Assembly (NCBI GenBank): GCA_002344135.1
Contig: DDTO01000006.1
Coordinates: forward strand, 432,021 to 496,020
DNA from: Chthonomonas sp. UBA2362
GTDB lineage: Bacteria; Armatimonadota; Fimbriimonadia; Fimbriimonadales; Fimbriimonadaceae
Direction: 5' to 3'
Length of the DNA: 64,000 nt
Shown here piece by piece: positions 18,109 through 26,328 of this stretch; position 1 is the first letter of the stretch; every line of letters starts with the position of its first letter. Both the position numbers and the translations under genes were made by a program. Below the pieces are notes generated by a model. The model made no database searches and was not told where the DNA came from. It worked only from the letters and a program-made list of their open reading frames with translations.

Positions 18109-18954
18109 ATGAGCCGCATGCATCTCGCGTTCCCGATCCGCGGCGACAAGCTCGCGATGTCCGTCCGCGTCGAGCGCCATGTGGCCCACTTCGAATCGCC
18201 GTTCCAGACCATCGACCTCTACGATACCGCCGCGCTCGGCCGAATCTTGACTCTGGACGGCCACATCCAACTCGCGAGCCTCGACGAAAAGGCTTACCAC
18301 GAAGCTTTGGTCCAGGTGCCGCTGCTGAACGTCCCCAATGCTCGATCCGCTCTGGTCGTCGGAGGAGGGGACGGCGGCGTCTTGCGCGAGATCTGCCGGC
18401 AACCGTCGATCGAGCGGGTCGACATCGTCGAGATCGACCAGGCTGTCATCGAGATTTGCCGCGAACATTTGCCCGAACTCTCGAGTGGAGCCTTCGACGA
18501 TCCACGGGTGAACCTCCACGTTGGTGACGCGTTTGCCTTCCTGGCCGACGCCCAAATCGAATACGATCTCATCGTGGTCGACTGCACCGACGTCTACGAA
18601 GAGGAAGATGGCGGGATTAGCGCCATGCTCTTCACCGACGCCTTCTATCGAGACTGCCTTCGGTGCCTGTCGCCGGGCGGATTCGTCGTCACCCAAGCGG
18701 ACAACCTACTTTTCTGCCCGTACAGCCTCGAGGCGATCTTGAACGCTTTCGGTCGGGTCTTCCCGGCTACCGGGTCCTATTGGGCGATGGTGCCCTCGTT
18801 CGGCGGCTACTCGGGTTACGCCTGGGCCAGCCGCGGCACGAGGCCGGCCCCGCAATGGAAGGACTTTCCCAACACATCCGTTCCTCTGGACTACCTGCGG
18901 GAATCGACCTACGACCTCGGCATGGGTCCCATGCCCATCTTGGGTCTGCCGTGA
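18109..18954 (+). CDS. speE: Spermidine synthase-like aminopropyltransferase
   Basis: Transfers an aminopropyl group from decarboxylated SAM to putrescine, releasing methylthioadenosine. Motifs: QTIDLYDTAALGRILTLDG (N-terminal beta domain), YHEALVQVPLL, VVGGGDGGVLREI (SAM-binding loop), DIVEIDQAVIEICREHLPEL, LIVVDCTDVYEEEDGGISA (catalytic Asp region; the usual DSTDP is DCTDV) and LFTDAFY. Length 281 is normal. Start ATG 18109; an in-frame ATG at 18118 is also possible. The by-product is the substrate of MtnP at 32914-33768. Confidence 0.9.
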   Translation: MSRMHLAFPIRGDKLAMSVRVERHVAHFESPFQTIDLYDTAALGRILTLDGHIQLASLDEKAYHEALVQVPLLNVPNARSALVVGGGDGGVLREICRQPSIERVDIVEIDQAVIEICREHLPELSSGAFDDPRVNLHVGDAFAFLADAQIEYDLIVVDCTDVYEEEDGGISAMLFTDAFYRDCLRCLSPGGFVVTQADNLLFCPYSLEAILNAFGRVFPATGSYWAMVPSFGGYSGYAWASRGTRPAPQWKDFPNTSVPLDYLRESTYDLGMGPMPILGLP

Positions 18955-18993
18955 GGTGTTGGTGAGCCCAGAAGGAGCAGCCCGCCGATCGGC

Positions 18994-19725
18994 CTAGCGC
19001 CTCAGCTTGCTCAAAAGCCGAAGAATCTCGATGTACAGCCATACCAGGGTAACCATCAGCCCGAAGGCGCCGTACCATTCGAGGAACTTGGGCGCCTTGC
19101 CCGCCTCGCCCTTCTCGATGAAGTCGAAGTCGAGCAGCAGATTGAACGCCGCGAGCGTCACCACGAACAGGCTGAAGCCGATGCCGATCCAGCCGCCTTC
19201 CCAGATGAAGGGCATCCGGTAGCCCACCCCGAAAGCAAGGACGATGTTCACGAGGTAAAGCACGGCGATCCCGATGGTCGCGCCGATGATGATCGAGCGC
19301 AATTGCTGGGTGACGCGAATGATCCTGAACCGATAGAGGCCGAGCATCACCAGGGTCACGCAAGCCGTTCCGATGACCGCCTGCATCGCGATGCCGGGAT
19401 ACTTCTGGTCGAAGATCTGGGAGAGCCCACCCAAGAGCAGCCCCTCCGCCGCCGCGTACAGCCACGAGAGCCAGGGCGCGGTCGTGGGAACGAACGCGAT
19501 GATGAGCGCCAAAACCAAACCAGCGAACAGGCCGCCGAGCATGAATGGCATGGCATCGGACGGTGACTGCACCGCAATCTGCCAGGTAAAGGCCGCCGCG
19601 ACGACCAAGATGCCGAGCAGGACGATCGCCTTGTTGATCGTCCCGTTAATGGTCATGTGCGAGACGTCGTCGCGCATGCCGAGCCGGTCGAAAATCGAAG
19701 TTCTTAACGCAGGATTGCCGTTCAT
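18994..19725 (-). CDS. Bax inhibitor-1/YccA family membrane protein
   Basis: 243 residues, with seven hydrophobic helices and a short N-terminal cytoplasmic region. The segments EGLLLGGLSQIFDQKYPGI, LNLLLDFDFIE-like (FNLLLDFDFIEKGEAG) and WYGAFGLMVTLVWLYIEIL are the family signature; the acidic pair in the last helices is linked to proton/calcium leak in characterised homologues. I chose ATG 19725 because GGAGG lies 7 bases upstream; the longer frame to 19773 runs through the promoter. Confidence 0.9.
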   Translation of the reverse strand: MNGNPALRTSIFDRLGMRDDVSHMTINGTINKAIVLLGILVVAAAFTWQIAVQSPSDAMPFMLGGLFAGLVLALIIAFVPTTAPWLSWLYAAAEGLLLGGLSQIFDQKYPGIAMQAVIGTACVTLVMLGLYRFRIIRVTQQLRSIIIGATIGIAVLYLVNIVLAFGVGYRMPFIWEGGWIGIGFSLFVVTLAAFNLLLDFDFIEKGEAGKAPKFLEWYGAFGLMVTLVWLYIEILRLLSKLRR

Positions 19726-19742
19726 CGATGCCTCCAGATCGC

Positions 19743-19748
19743 TATTAT
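19743..19748 (-). promoter_or_regulatory. -10 box (TATAAT) of the Bax inhibitor-1 gene
   Basis: A perfect TATAAT on the minus strand, about 17 bases before the ATG with a good GGAGG between. This is a leadered, Shine-Dalgarno-type gene, in contrast with the leaderless pattern elsewhere. Confidence 0.55.
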
Positions 19749-19803
19749 ACGGACAGAGCACGCCCAGGACCATGGAAGTCGATCAGCCCTGGGATTCGTC
19801 CTA

Positions 19804-20805
19804 ATGAGTATGAAGACGATAAAGACAACCCTCTGTGTCGCGCTGGCGCTAGCGGTTCTTGGCACCGTGGCCGCCCAGTCGATAGGCGCCGATAGACTGA
19901 TCGGCAATTACTCCGGAAGGGCCGGAAGCCGTACTATGGAACTTCAGCTCTCCGCCCGGGGTACCGCTGTAGTTCGTCTCGACCGCACGAGCTACACCGG
20001 AACGTGGGAACTCGGCGGCAGCAATCTCGTTTCCATCGGCGTACGCAGCAGCAACGAACGCTTCGGCTTCGTTTTCCGCCCCGAAGGCGACCGAACCCTC
20101 GTGTCGACCAGTTGGGACAAAGACCGCTTCGGCTGGCGAGCGATCCGGCTGGACCGCGAGGGCGGCGCTTGGCCGGGACCGACTCCCGATCGCGAAATCG
20201 TTGGCGATTACTATTGGGTTCGCCCCGGAGCCAACGCCGAGCAGCTCGTCACCCTCGCCCTCGATTCGCGGAATCGGGCGACCCTGACCATCGAATCCGG
20301 CCGATTGCGGTCTGCGCCCATCGTCGCTCGCGGATCATGGGATTGGAACCGGGATAACACCCTCGACGTGACCGTGAGCGGACCCAACGGGCGTGACCGC
20401 TTCACCTTCCGTCGACGGGGCAGTACCCTGATTGCCACTTCCTGGGACCGCAACGACTGGGGGCGTACCGCTCCTGAGTTCGGCAAGGGCCGCAAGCCGG
20501 ATTTGAAGCCGATCGATCACGCTGAGGGCGTCTGGCTGCTCACGCGCCGGAGTGGTCGCGACGATGTCCGCTACACGTTGGGCCTGATGGGCAACGGACG
20601 TGCCTACCTCTTGGAAGAGCGAAGCCGTACGCGGGTCGAGTCGGACGGCACCTGGCAATGGCGCGGCGATGATGTCTACGTCCGCATCCGCCGCTCTCGC
20701 GACACCTTGGAGTTCACCTTCGAACTCGATCGCGACCGCCTCCGCGCGATCCGGTGGGACCGCGACGAATTCGGAAGTTCGCGTCCGGACTTTCAGCGTC
20801 GGTAG
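19804..20805 (+). CDS. Exported protein with three internal beta repeats
   Basis: 333 residues. The N-terminus MSMKTIKTTLCVALALAVLGTVAAQS is a signal peptide. Three repeats of about 95 residues follow, each starting with G-x-Y/W (NYSGRAGSRTMEL; DYYWVRPGANAEQLVTL; VWLLTRRSGRDDVRYTL), containing a GTW/GSW-W turn, and ending in a W-D-R/K-D-x-F/W-G motif (TSWDKDRFGW, TSWDRNDWGR, IRWDRDEFGS). The protein is rich in Arg and Trp. This is an internal triplication of a beta domain that I do not recognise; ligand and role are unknown. No partner genes. Confidence 0.7.
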   Translation: MSMKTIKTTLCVALALAVLGTVAAQSIGADRLIGNYSGRAGSRTMELQLSARGTAVVRLDRTSYTGTWELGGSNLVSIGVRSSNERFGFVFRPEGDRTLVSTSWDKDRFGWRAIRLDREGGAWPGPTPDREIVGDYYWVRPGANAEQLVTLALDSRNRATLTIESGRLRSAPIVARGSWDWNRDNTLDVTVSGPNGRDRFTFRRRGSTLIATSWDRNDWGRTAPEFGKGRKPDLKPIDHAEGVWLLTRRSGRDDVRYTLGLMGNGRAYLLEERSRTRVESDGTWQWRGDDVYVRIRRSRDTLEFTFELDRDRLRAIRWDRDEFGSSRPDFQRR

Positions 20806-20809
20806 GCGC

Positions 20810-21130
20810 GGGACGGTTCGTGCTCCCGGTGGGTCGTCTTCCCGCGGCAAGAGCCATCCGCGAGCTACCGTGGTGTAGTTGATAGCCGGGGGATGGGTTC
20901 GTGCCCCCGGGGCGGCCGTCTTCCCGCGGCAAGAGCCATCCGCGGGCTACCTTGGTGTCGCTGATAGCACGGGGATGGTTCGTGCCCCCGGGTCGGCCGT
21001 CTTCCCGCGGCAAGAGTCATCCGCGGGCTATCGTGGGTGTTGGTATCCGGGGGATGGTTCGTGCCCCCGGGTCGGCCGTCTTCCTGCGGCAAGAGCCATC
21101 CGCGGGCTACCTTGGTGTCGCTGGTGACCG
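20810..21130. repeat. Tandem array of a ~80-bp hairpin repeat (family A), 4 copies
   Basis: Four head-to-tail copies start near 20810, 20890, 20972 and 21051 (periods 80, 82 and 79 bases). The best conserved part is GGCCGTCTTCCCGCGG followed by caagagccat and CCGCGGGCTAC. CCCGCGG and CCGCGGG pair into a 7-bp hairpin with a 10-base loop. Two diverged copies lie at 51922-52063, 31 kb away. It fills the gap between the triple-repeat protein and the PEP-CTERM gene. It is not a CRISPR array, as there are no unique spacers. Confidence 0.85.
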
Positions 21131-21208
21131 GGGCTACCTGGCTCACATCACGGAAAACCCTTTCCACCGCGCAACGACCCGCCCGCCTAGCGACCCCTTG
21201 TCGTCGTT

Positions 21209-22045
21209 ATGAAGAAACTACTCGTTAGCACCCTCGTCCTCACGGCAGCAATGTCCAACGCCCAGCTCTACGGTGTGGGAGCATCCACCGCCGGATACGA
21301 CTTCTATTCCATCAACACCTCGACCGGAGCCGCAACATCGTTGTTCAGTTTCAACATTCCCAATTCGACCAGTATCTTGGGACTGACCTACGTGCCGACG
21401 ACCGACCGATTCGTTACCACCGTGCAGTTCAGCGCATTCAGCACGGGTCTCGTGGAAATCAATCTCGGGGCGATGTCGGCGACACAAGTGTCCAACGGAA
21501 TTCCGCTCAACAGTTCGGGCTCTCCTTACTTCGAAGGCCTCGAGTATATGGCGTCCCTCGGGGGAATCGTCGTCTCCTACGGACAGGGCGGGTTCTGGAC
21601 GGGCCAGCTGGCGCTCCTCGATCCTACCAACTATAGTCTGCTCTCCAATACCGGCCAAATCCTCAACGATGGCGATGTGGTCTTCATGGACGGGACCGGA
21701 GCGCTGAACGTTATGGATTCGAATAACCCGACCAGCGGATTCATGCGCAACATCGTAACCAATCCGTTTGGAACCCCGGTTCTTAGCGGGTATGGAGCCA
21801 ACATGTTCGCGGCGAACGATTCTGATCTTGCTTGGAAGGCGGACGAGGGCCGTCTCTTCCTAACGCAGGGCAGTCTTCTCTCGGAAGTGAACGCACCCAG
21901 CACCGTCATCACGCCGATCGGAAGCTACAACAATGCGGGATTCGTCACCAACATCACCGGCATCGCCGCTGTGCCAGAGCCGGCAACTCTGTTCGGCATC
22001 GGCGTAGGGCTCGCCACTTTGATGCGCCGTCGCCGAAAGCGTTAA
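21209..22045 (+). CDS. PEP-CTERM sorting-domain protein
   Basis: 278 residues. A signal peptide (MKKLLVSTLVLTAAMSNAQ) is followed by a Thr/Ser/Asn-rich beta domain with short repeated phrases such as YFEGLEYMASLGG and GDVVFMDGTGALNV, suggesting a beta-propeller fold. The C-terminus is a complete PEP-CTERM tag: VPEPATLFGIGVGLATLMRR, then an Arg-rich end. In this system an exosortase cuts the tag and releases or anchors the protein at the cell surface; no exosortase gene is in the window. A strong terminator follows 25 bases after the stop. Confidence 0.85.
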   Translation: MKKLLVSTLVLTAAMSNAQLYGVGASTAGYDFYSINTSTGAATSLFSFNIPNSTSILGLTYVPTTDRFVTTVQFSAFSTGLVEINLGAMSATQVSNGIPLNSSGSPYFEGLEYMASLGGIVVSYGQGGFWTGQLALLDPTNYSLLSNTGQILNDGDVVFMDGTGALNVMDSNNPTSGFMRNIVTNPFGTPVLSGYGANMFAANDSDLAWKADEGRLFLTQGSLLSEVNAPSTVITPIGSYNNAGFVTNITGIAAVPEPATLFGIGVGLATLMRRRRKR

Positions 22046-22069
22046 GCAACGCCGAGCAATCCAAGCGGA

Positions 22070-22106
22070 GTCCGCGAGCCAACCGGCTCGCGGACCTCTT
22101 GTCTTT
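22070..22106 (+). terminator. Rho-independent terminator after the PEP-CTERM gene
   Basis: GTCCGCGAGCC, loop AACC, GGCTCGCGGAC: a perfect 11-bp stem, followed by the T-rich CTCTTGTCTTT. Confidence 0.85.
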
Positions 22107-22132
22107 AGGTGCCCAAGGCCTCATTGGGACCC

Positions 22133-22705
22133 CTACCCGGAGCCGGCCGACTGCCCGGACGGAATGCACTCTAGCCACCGCTGCCGGGTGAGAACGGTCA
22201 GGATATGGTCACGGTACGCGCCGCGTTTCCAGTACTGCGCCGGTGCGCGCCCATAGATGTCGTAGCCGACCTTGGCCTGCATCCGAAGCGAAGCCTCGTT
22301 GCCCTCGATCACGCCCGAGAAGGCCATTCGAAGTCCGAGAACCTCGAAGATGTAGTAGGCGCGCACGCGGGCGGCATCGGTGCCGTATCCCTTGCCCCAA
22401 TAACTCCTATCACCGATCAGCGAGCCGGTGCTGCAAAATCCGTTCTTGTGGTCGATCCCGTGCAGACCGCTCGTTCCGATATGAACGCCTTCGAGGGTTT
22501 CAATGGCGAAGTGCTGGTTGGCACGATCCTCTCCTGAGCAGGCTCGTCGAAACCACTCCTCCTCGGCCAGGCGAGCCATGGGGGGATCGATGAGGAGCCA
22601 TTCGGTGACCTCTGGATCGTTGATCCAGCGCAGGCAGTTCTCGAAGTGCCGATCATGCTCGAGCGGCACTAAGCGAACCTGATTTCCTTCGAATCCAAAC
22701 GCCAT
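22133..22705 (-). CDS. GNAT family N-acetyltransferase (RimJ/RimL type)
   Basis: 190 residues. The pattern fits RimJ/RimL-type acetyltransferases: VRLVPLEHDRHFENCLRWIN at the N-terminus, FAIETLEGVHIGTSGLHGID (beta strands 2-4), IGDRSYWGKGYGTDAARVRA (acetyl-CoA pyrophosphate loop, G-K-G-Y-G) and ASLRMQAKVGYDIYGRAP (C-terminal signature). The substrate is unknown. ATG 22705 is chosen because AAGGAGGA lies 6 bases upstream; the frame continues open to 22798 without support. An imperfect hairpin (22715-22740) overlaps the ribosome binding region. Confidence 0.87.
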   Translation of the reverse strand: MAFGFEGNQVRLVPLEHDRHFENCLRWINDPEVTEWLLIDPPMARLAEEEWFRRACSGEDRANQHFAIETLEGVHIGTSGLHGIDHKNGFCSTGSLIGDRSYWGKGYGTDAARVRAYYIFEVLGLRMAFSGVIEGNEASLRMQAKVGYDIYGRAPAQYWKRGAYRDHILTVLTRQRWLECIPSGQSAGSG

Positions 22706-22792
22706 GGGGGTCCTCCTTCGCGGATGGTCCGCGACGAAGGGCGCAATATACCGAATCCGTGACTGAGAGACCCTGCCGAAGGTCCTGCGCCG

Positions 22793-24550
22793 GTGCATAA
22801 TCCGGACGTGAACGACGCGCTCGCAGCCGGGAAGCGATGGGTGATTCGGCCGCGCCGACCCGAGGCGGAAGCGCGGCTGCGTGCCGAATTGGACATCGGC
22901 CCGCTCGTGGCCTGCACGCTCGTTGCCAGGGGACTCGAAGACCCAGAGGAAGCCTCGCGATTCCTCGATCCTTCGCTCGACGACCTCGGCTCACCCACGC
23001 TTCTGCCAGATTTCGAAGCCGCCAAAGCCGCGATCCTCGGTGCCCGCGAGCGCAAGGAGCGCATCTTCATCCACGGCGACTACGACGTGGATGGGGTGAC
23101 GAGCACGGCCCTCCTCACGCGTTTTCTTCAGCGGCTGGATTGCGACGTCGTCCCCCACGTCCCGCATCGGATCAAGGAAGGGTACGGCATCCACCGCGAT
23201 ATCGTCGAGGTGGCCAAGGAAGCCGGCGCAAGGCTGTTCCTCACTTGTGACTGCGGTTCGTCGGCCCACGAACAGGTCGAAGCCGCCAAGGAAGCGGGCA
23301 TGACCGTCGTGGTGACCGACCATCACTTGCTCGCCGAGACCTTGCCAGGGGCGAGCGCGGTCGTGAACCCCCATCGGGCCGACTCGGGTTACCCGTTTCC
23401 CGATCTTTGTGGCGCAGGCGTCGTCTTTCGTCTCTGCGAGGGCATCGCCGAGGAACTGGGGTTGCACCGGGACAACTTTCGTCGAGCCTATCTCGACTTG
23501 GTCGCCCTCGGCACCGTCGCCGACGTCATGCCGCTCGTCGGTGAAAACCGTATCATCGTCCACCACGGGCTGAGGCACCTCCGGAATACGAAGAAGATCG
23601 GCCTACAGGCCCTTATCGACGTGTCGAAGCTGGATCGGGACGATCCGGGATTGGTCCTGAGCACTTACGATATCGGCTTTAAGCTCGGTCCGCGCTTAAA
23701 CGCTGCTGGCCGGATCGACGACGCCGCGGCCTCCCTGCAACTCCTGCTCGAAACCGAGCCCGCGCGGGCTCGAGAACTGGCTGAGGAACTCGATGCGCTC
23801 AATGAACAGCGTCGCGAGGAACAAGCTCGAATCCTCGACGAAGCGGTCGCGCACGTCGAAGAGAACGGCCTCGATCGCGACTTGGTCTTGGTCGTGGCCA
23901 AAGAGGGATGGCACGGCGGAATCGTCGGCATTGTGGCGGGCAAGCTCATGGAGCGCTTCTATCGTCCGACGTTCGTACTGAACCACAGTCCCGAGCACGG
24001 CACGATGGGTGGCTCGGCTCGCAGCATCGCAGGCTTCCATCTCGGCGATGCGATCGATCGGATGCGGGGACGGAACCTCATTCTCGGAGGAGGCGGCCAC
24101 GCGATGGCGGCCGGCGTCTCTTTGGTCCCCGACATGCTCGAAGAGTTCCGGCGCGAACTCAACGAATTCGCCGCGGAGTTCCTGACTCCGGAAGATCTCG
24201 TGCCGACCCTGGAACTCGAGGCCGAAGTGGAAATGGGTGAGGTGACGGATCGAGACATCGCCGAACTTCAGCGCCTCGAGCCGTTCGGTGTCGCCAATCC
24301 CCGACCGCTGTACGTCTGTCGAGACCTCGAACTCAGCGGAGTGAGACCGACCAAGAAGCCGGAACACGTCAACTTGGAACTGCAGTCGGTCCAGGGCCTC
24401 CGACGGAAGGCGATCGCGTTTAGCATGGGCGAGACGTTCGCCGAGGTCAGTCCCGGCAGCCGATTGGATGTCGTCTTCCAGGCGTCGCTGAACACCTTCA
24501 ATGGGTCGACGACTGGCCAGTGGCAAGTGCGCGATTTCCGACAGGTCTAG
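22793..24550 (+). CDS. recJ: Single-stranded-DNA-specific exonuclease RecJ
   Basis: A 5'-to-3' ssDNA exonuclease of recombination and mismatch repair. Catalytic DHH-domain motifs: FIHGDYDVDGVTSTALL (motif I), LTCDCGSS (II), VVTDHHLLAETLPGASAVVN (III, with DHH) and LGTVADVMPLVGENR (IV). The DHHA1 domain follows with GGSARSIAGFHLGDAI and ILGGGGHAMAAGVSL, then the RecJ OB-fold. Length 585 is typical. Start is GTG at 22793 or GTG at 22808; no clear ribosome binding site decides. The stop overlaps that of the convergent downstream gene (CTAG). Confidence 0.94.
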   Translation: MHNPDVNDALAAGKRWVIRPRRPEAEARLRAELDIGPLVACTLVARGLEDPEEASRFLDPSLDDLGSPTLLPDFEAAKAAILGARERKERIFIHGDYDVDGVTSTALLTRFLQRLDCDVVPHVPHRIKEGYGIHRDIVEVAKEAGARLFLTCDCGSSAHEQVEAAKEAGMTVVVTDHHLLAETLPGASAVVNPHRADSGYPFPDLCGAGVVFRLCEGIAEELGLHRDNFRRAYLDLVALGTVADVMPLVGENRIIVHHGLRHLRNTKKIGLQALIDVSKLDRDDPGLVLSTYDIGFKLGPRLNAAGRIDDAAASLQLLLETEPARARELAEELDALNEQRREEQARILDEAVAHVEENGLDRDLVLVVAKEGWHGGIVGIVAGKLMERFYRPTFVLNHSPEHGTMGGSARSIAGFHLGDAIDRMRGRNLILGGGGHAMAAGVSLVPDMLEEFRRELNEFAAEFLTPEDLVPTLELEAEVEMGEVTDRDIAELQRLEPFGVANPRPLYVCRDLELSGVRPTKKPEHVNLELQSVQGLRRKAIAFSMGETFAEVSPGSRLDVVFQASLNTFNGSTTGQWQVRDFRQV

Positions 24551-25134
24551 AGGCTCAGCGCGGCGATTTCGGCCGGAGTCGTGACCGCGATCAATCGCGG
24601 AGTGCCTCCGCCGCCGATCCAGAGAACTCGACCTCCCATGGTCGCGAAGGGGGCGGCGAGCGGTGCATCGCTGGCGTCGCAAGCCAGCCAATCGAAGATC
24701 CCGAGTTCGAAAAGGGGCAAGGCTGATTCGTCAGCCACTGGAGCGGTCCAGAGTCCCAAGGCACCGAGGTGGCCTTGGTCCCTTAGCGCCCGAAGCGCGC
24801 CGAGCCCACCCTGGACACCGTCAGAATCCAGGCGCCCTCCACTCCATCGGACGAAGTAGTACTCGATCGTCTCTCGCCCGATCGCCGACAAGACCTCTAT
24901 CAGATGCGCTTGGATCGCAGCCTCTCCGCGCCCGAAGGACGGCTCGGCGCCGAGCAGCGCCCCGACCGCCATGCGTTCTCCCGGCAGGCCGCGAAGGACT
25001 CCACCGAAGAGGCCGGGCGACACCGAGACGTCGAGCACGGTCTCAGCCTCCACGGCCGCGGCGCCAAGATCCTCGAGCCAGCCCGCACCCGCAAGCTCGG
25101 GAACCGCCAATCGGAGCCATGTCGGCGAAGTCAT
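24547..25134 (-). CDS. Diverged aldo/keto reductase-like protein
   Basis: 195 residues, much shorter than the roughly 300 of a true AKR. The middle, IGRETIEYYFVRWSGGRLDS and LGALRALRDQGHLGALGLW, matches the AKR barrel region that normally reads L-x-x-D-Y-I-D-L-x-x-x-H-W and L-E-A-L-R-x-L-x-x-x-G-K-I-R-A-I-G-x-S. The Asp-Tyr-Lys-His catalytic tetrad is not recognisable, so it is probably not an oxidoreductase. GAGAAT lies 5 bases before the ATG, a possible leaderless promoter. It is divergent from the TrkA pair. Confidence 0.55.
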   Translation of the reverse strand: MTSPTWLRLAVPELAGAGWLEDLGAAAVEAETVLDVSVSPGLFGGVLRGLPGERMAVGALLGAEPSFGRGEAAIQAHLIEVLSAIGRETIEYYFVRWSGGRLDSDGVQGGLGALRALRDQGHLGALGLWTAPVADESALPLFELGIFDWLACDASDAPLAAPFATMGGRVLWIGGGGTPRLIAVTTPAEIAALSL

Positions 25135-25171
25135 GTCCTATTCTCGCCCAGCCGAGGCAGGGTGGGTGCGG

Positions 25172-25177
25172 TATAAC
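25172..25177 (+). promoter_or_regulatory. -10 box (TATAAC) of the TrkA pair
   Basis: TATAAC ends 11 bases before the ATG at 25189, with no Shine-Dalgarno sequence in between; a very short leader is predicted. Confidence 0.5.
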
Positions 25178-25188
25178 CGTCGGACGCA

Positions 25189-25641
25189 ATGAATGTCGTC
25201 GTCTTCGGCTGTGGACGGACCGGCGCAATCCTCAGCCTGCAATTGGCCGCGGCCGGTCATCGAGTCACCATCATCGAACAGAACGCGGAGGCGCTGAAGC
25301 GTCTCGGATACCGGCATAACTGCCAGATCGTGATCGGAAGCGGGATCGACGAGGACATTCTCCACAAGGCCGGTCTCGCGGAGGCCGACGCCTTCTTCGC
25401 TCTCACCCGTGGCGACAACAGCAACATCATGGCCTCGCAGATCGCTCGCTTGAAGTACAAGGTGCCGCACATCTGCTTGCGCGTCGCGGACCCGAACCGC
25501 GCCGAGGCCTACCGGAAGATGGGCTACTTTACGATCAACCCCAGCGCCCTGATCGCCGGCATGATGCGGGACTGGATTTCCGAGGAGCCCTACCAGTCGA
25601 TCGACGCCTACAACGTCCTGCCGAAGGAGATGGAACTCTAA
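25189..25641 (+). CDS. TrkA-N domain protein, potassium uptake regulatory subunit 1
   Basis: 150 residues, comprising only the Rossmann RCK-N domain: VVFGCGRTGAILSLQLAAAG (NAD-binding glycine loop), ITIIEQ-type acidic end of beta 2 (VTIIEQNAEALKRLG), IGSGIDEDILHKAGLAEADAFFAL and KVPHICLRVADPNRAEAYRKMG. The RCK-C ligand domain is missing. It would gate a Trk/Ktr potassium channel together with the next protein, like the CeoB/CeoC two-gene arrangement. Membrane subunits (TrkH/KtrB) are not in the window. Confidence 0.85.
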   Translation: MNVVVFGCGRTGAILSLQLAAAGHRVTIIEQNAEALKRLGYRHNCQIVIGSGIDEDILHKAGLAEADAFFALTRGDNSNIMASQIARLKYKVPHICLRVADPNRAEAYRKMGYFTINPSALIAGMMRDWISEEPYQSIDAYNVLPKEMEL

Positions 25642-26328
25642 ATGTATCTGGTACTCGTCGGCGGAGGCAACGTGGGACTACAACTCGCCAAGCGCCTCAT
25701 CGCGCGCGGGCACGAGGTGCTTCTTCTCGAAAAGGACAGCCGACAGGCACAGCGGTTGTCGGCGGTGCTCGGCGAGGAGAGCGTCTACCTCGGCGATGGC
25801 TGCGAGATTCGAACTCAAAAAGACGCCGGCTTCGGTAGGGCCGACATCGTCTGCGCAGTCACCGGGGAGGACGAGGACAACCTCGTCGTGTGCCAAATGG
25901 CCAAGACCGTGTGGAACGTGGAGCGGGTCCTCGCCCGCGTAAACGACCCTTCTCACGAGCAAATCTTCCGCGAGATCGGCATCGACGACACCGTCAGCGC
26001 CACCGCCATCATCTTCTCCCTGCTCGAACAGCAGATCTCGATGGACGAACTCATTCCAGTCGGTGCGCTGGCGAAGGGCAATATCGAGGTCGTCGAGGCG
26101 ATGCTCGGGCCCCGATCTCCCGTGGTCGGCAAGCGAGTCCGCGATATCGTCCTGCCTCCGTCCACGAATCTGGTTTGGCTGCTTCGGGACGACCACGGCT
26201 ACGGCGTCGGTGGCGACACGGATCTGCAATCGGGCGACACCCTGGTCGCCTTGGTACCGCGTGAGCGGGCCCAGGAGCTGCGAGATCTGCTCTGTCCGGC
26301 GAAGGTCGACGTTCCTCGGCCTCAGTAG
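25642..26328 (+). CDS. TrkA family potassium uptake regulatory subunit 2
   Basis: 228 residues. RCK-N (about 1-135): LVLVGGGNVGLQLAKRLIARG, VLLLEKDSRQAQRLS, YLGDGCEIRTQKDAGFGRAD and ERVLARVNDPSHEQIFREIG. RCK-C (about 140-220) follows with VEAMLGPRSPVVGKRVRDI and SGDTLVALVPRERA. The ATG follows the upstream stop with no gap (TAAATG), with GGAG about 15 bases before, so the two proteins are co-translated and probably form hetero-octameric gating rings. The last 7 bases overlap convergent nadE. Confidence 0.88.
   Translation: MYLVLVGGGNVGLQLAKRLIARGHEVLLLEKDSRQAQRLSAVLGEESVYLGDGCEIRTQKDAGFGRADIVCAVTGEDEDNLVVCQMAKTVWNVERVLARVNDPSHEQIFREIGIDDTVSATAIIFSLLEQQISMDELIPVGALAKGNIEVVEAMLGPRSPVVGKRVRDIVLPPSTNLVWLLRDDHGYGVGGDTDLQSGDTLVALVPRERAQELRDLLCPAKVDVPRPQ

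Noticed and set aside
20810..21130. CRISPR array
   Set aside because: Units are 79-82 bases repeated throughout, without unique spacers, and no cas genes are present.
20714..21167. Two overlapping minus-strand frames with repeated RPGGTN-like peptides
   Set aside because: They are translations of the family A DNA repeat, differ only with copy number, and have no start signals.
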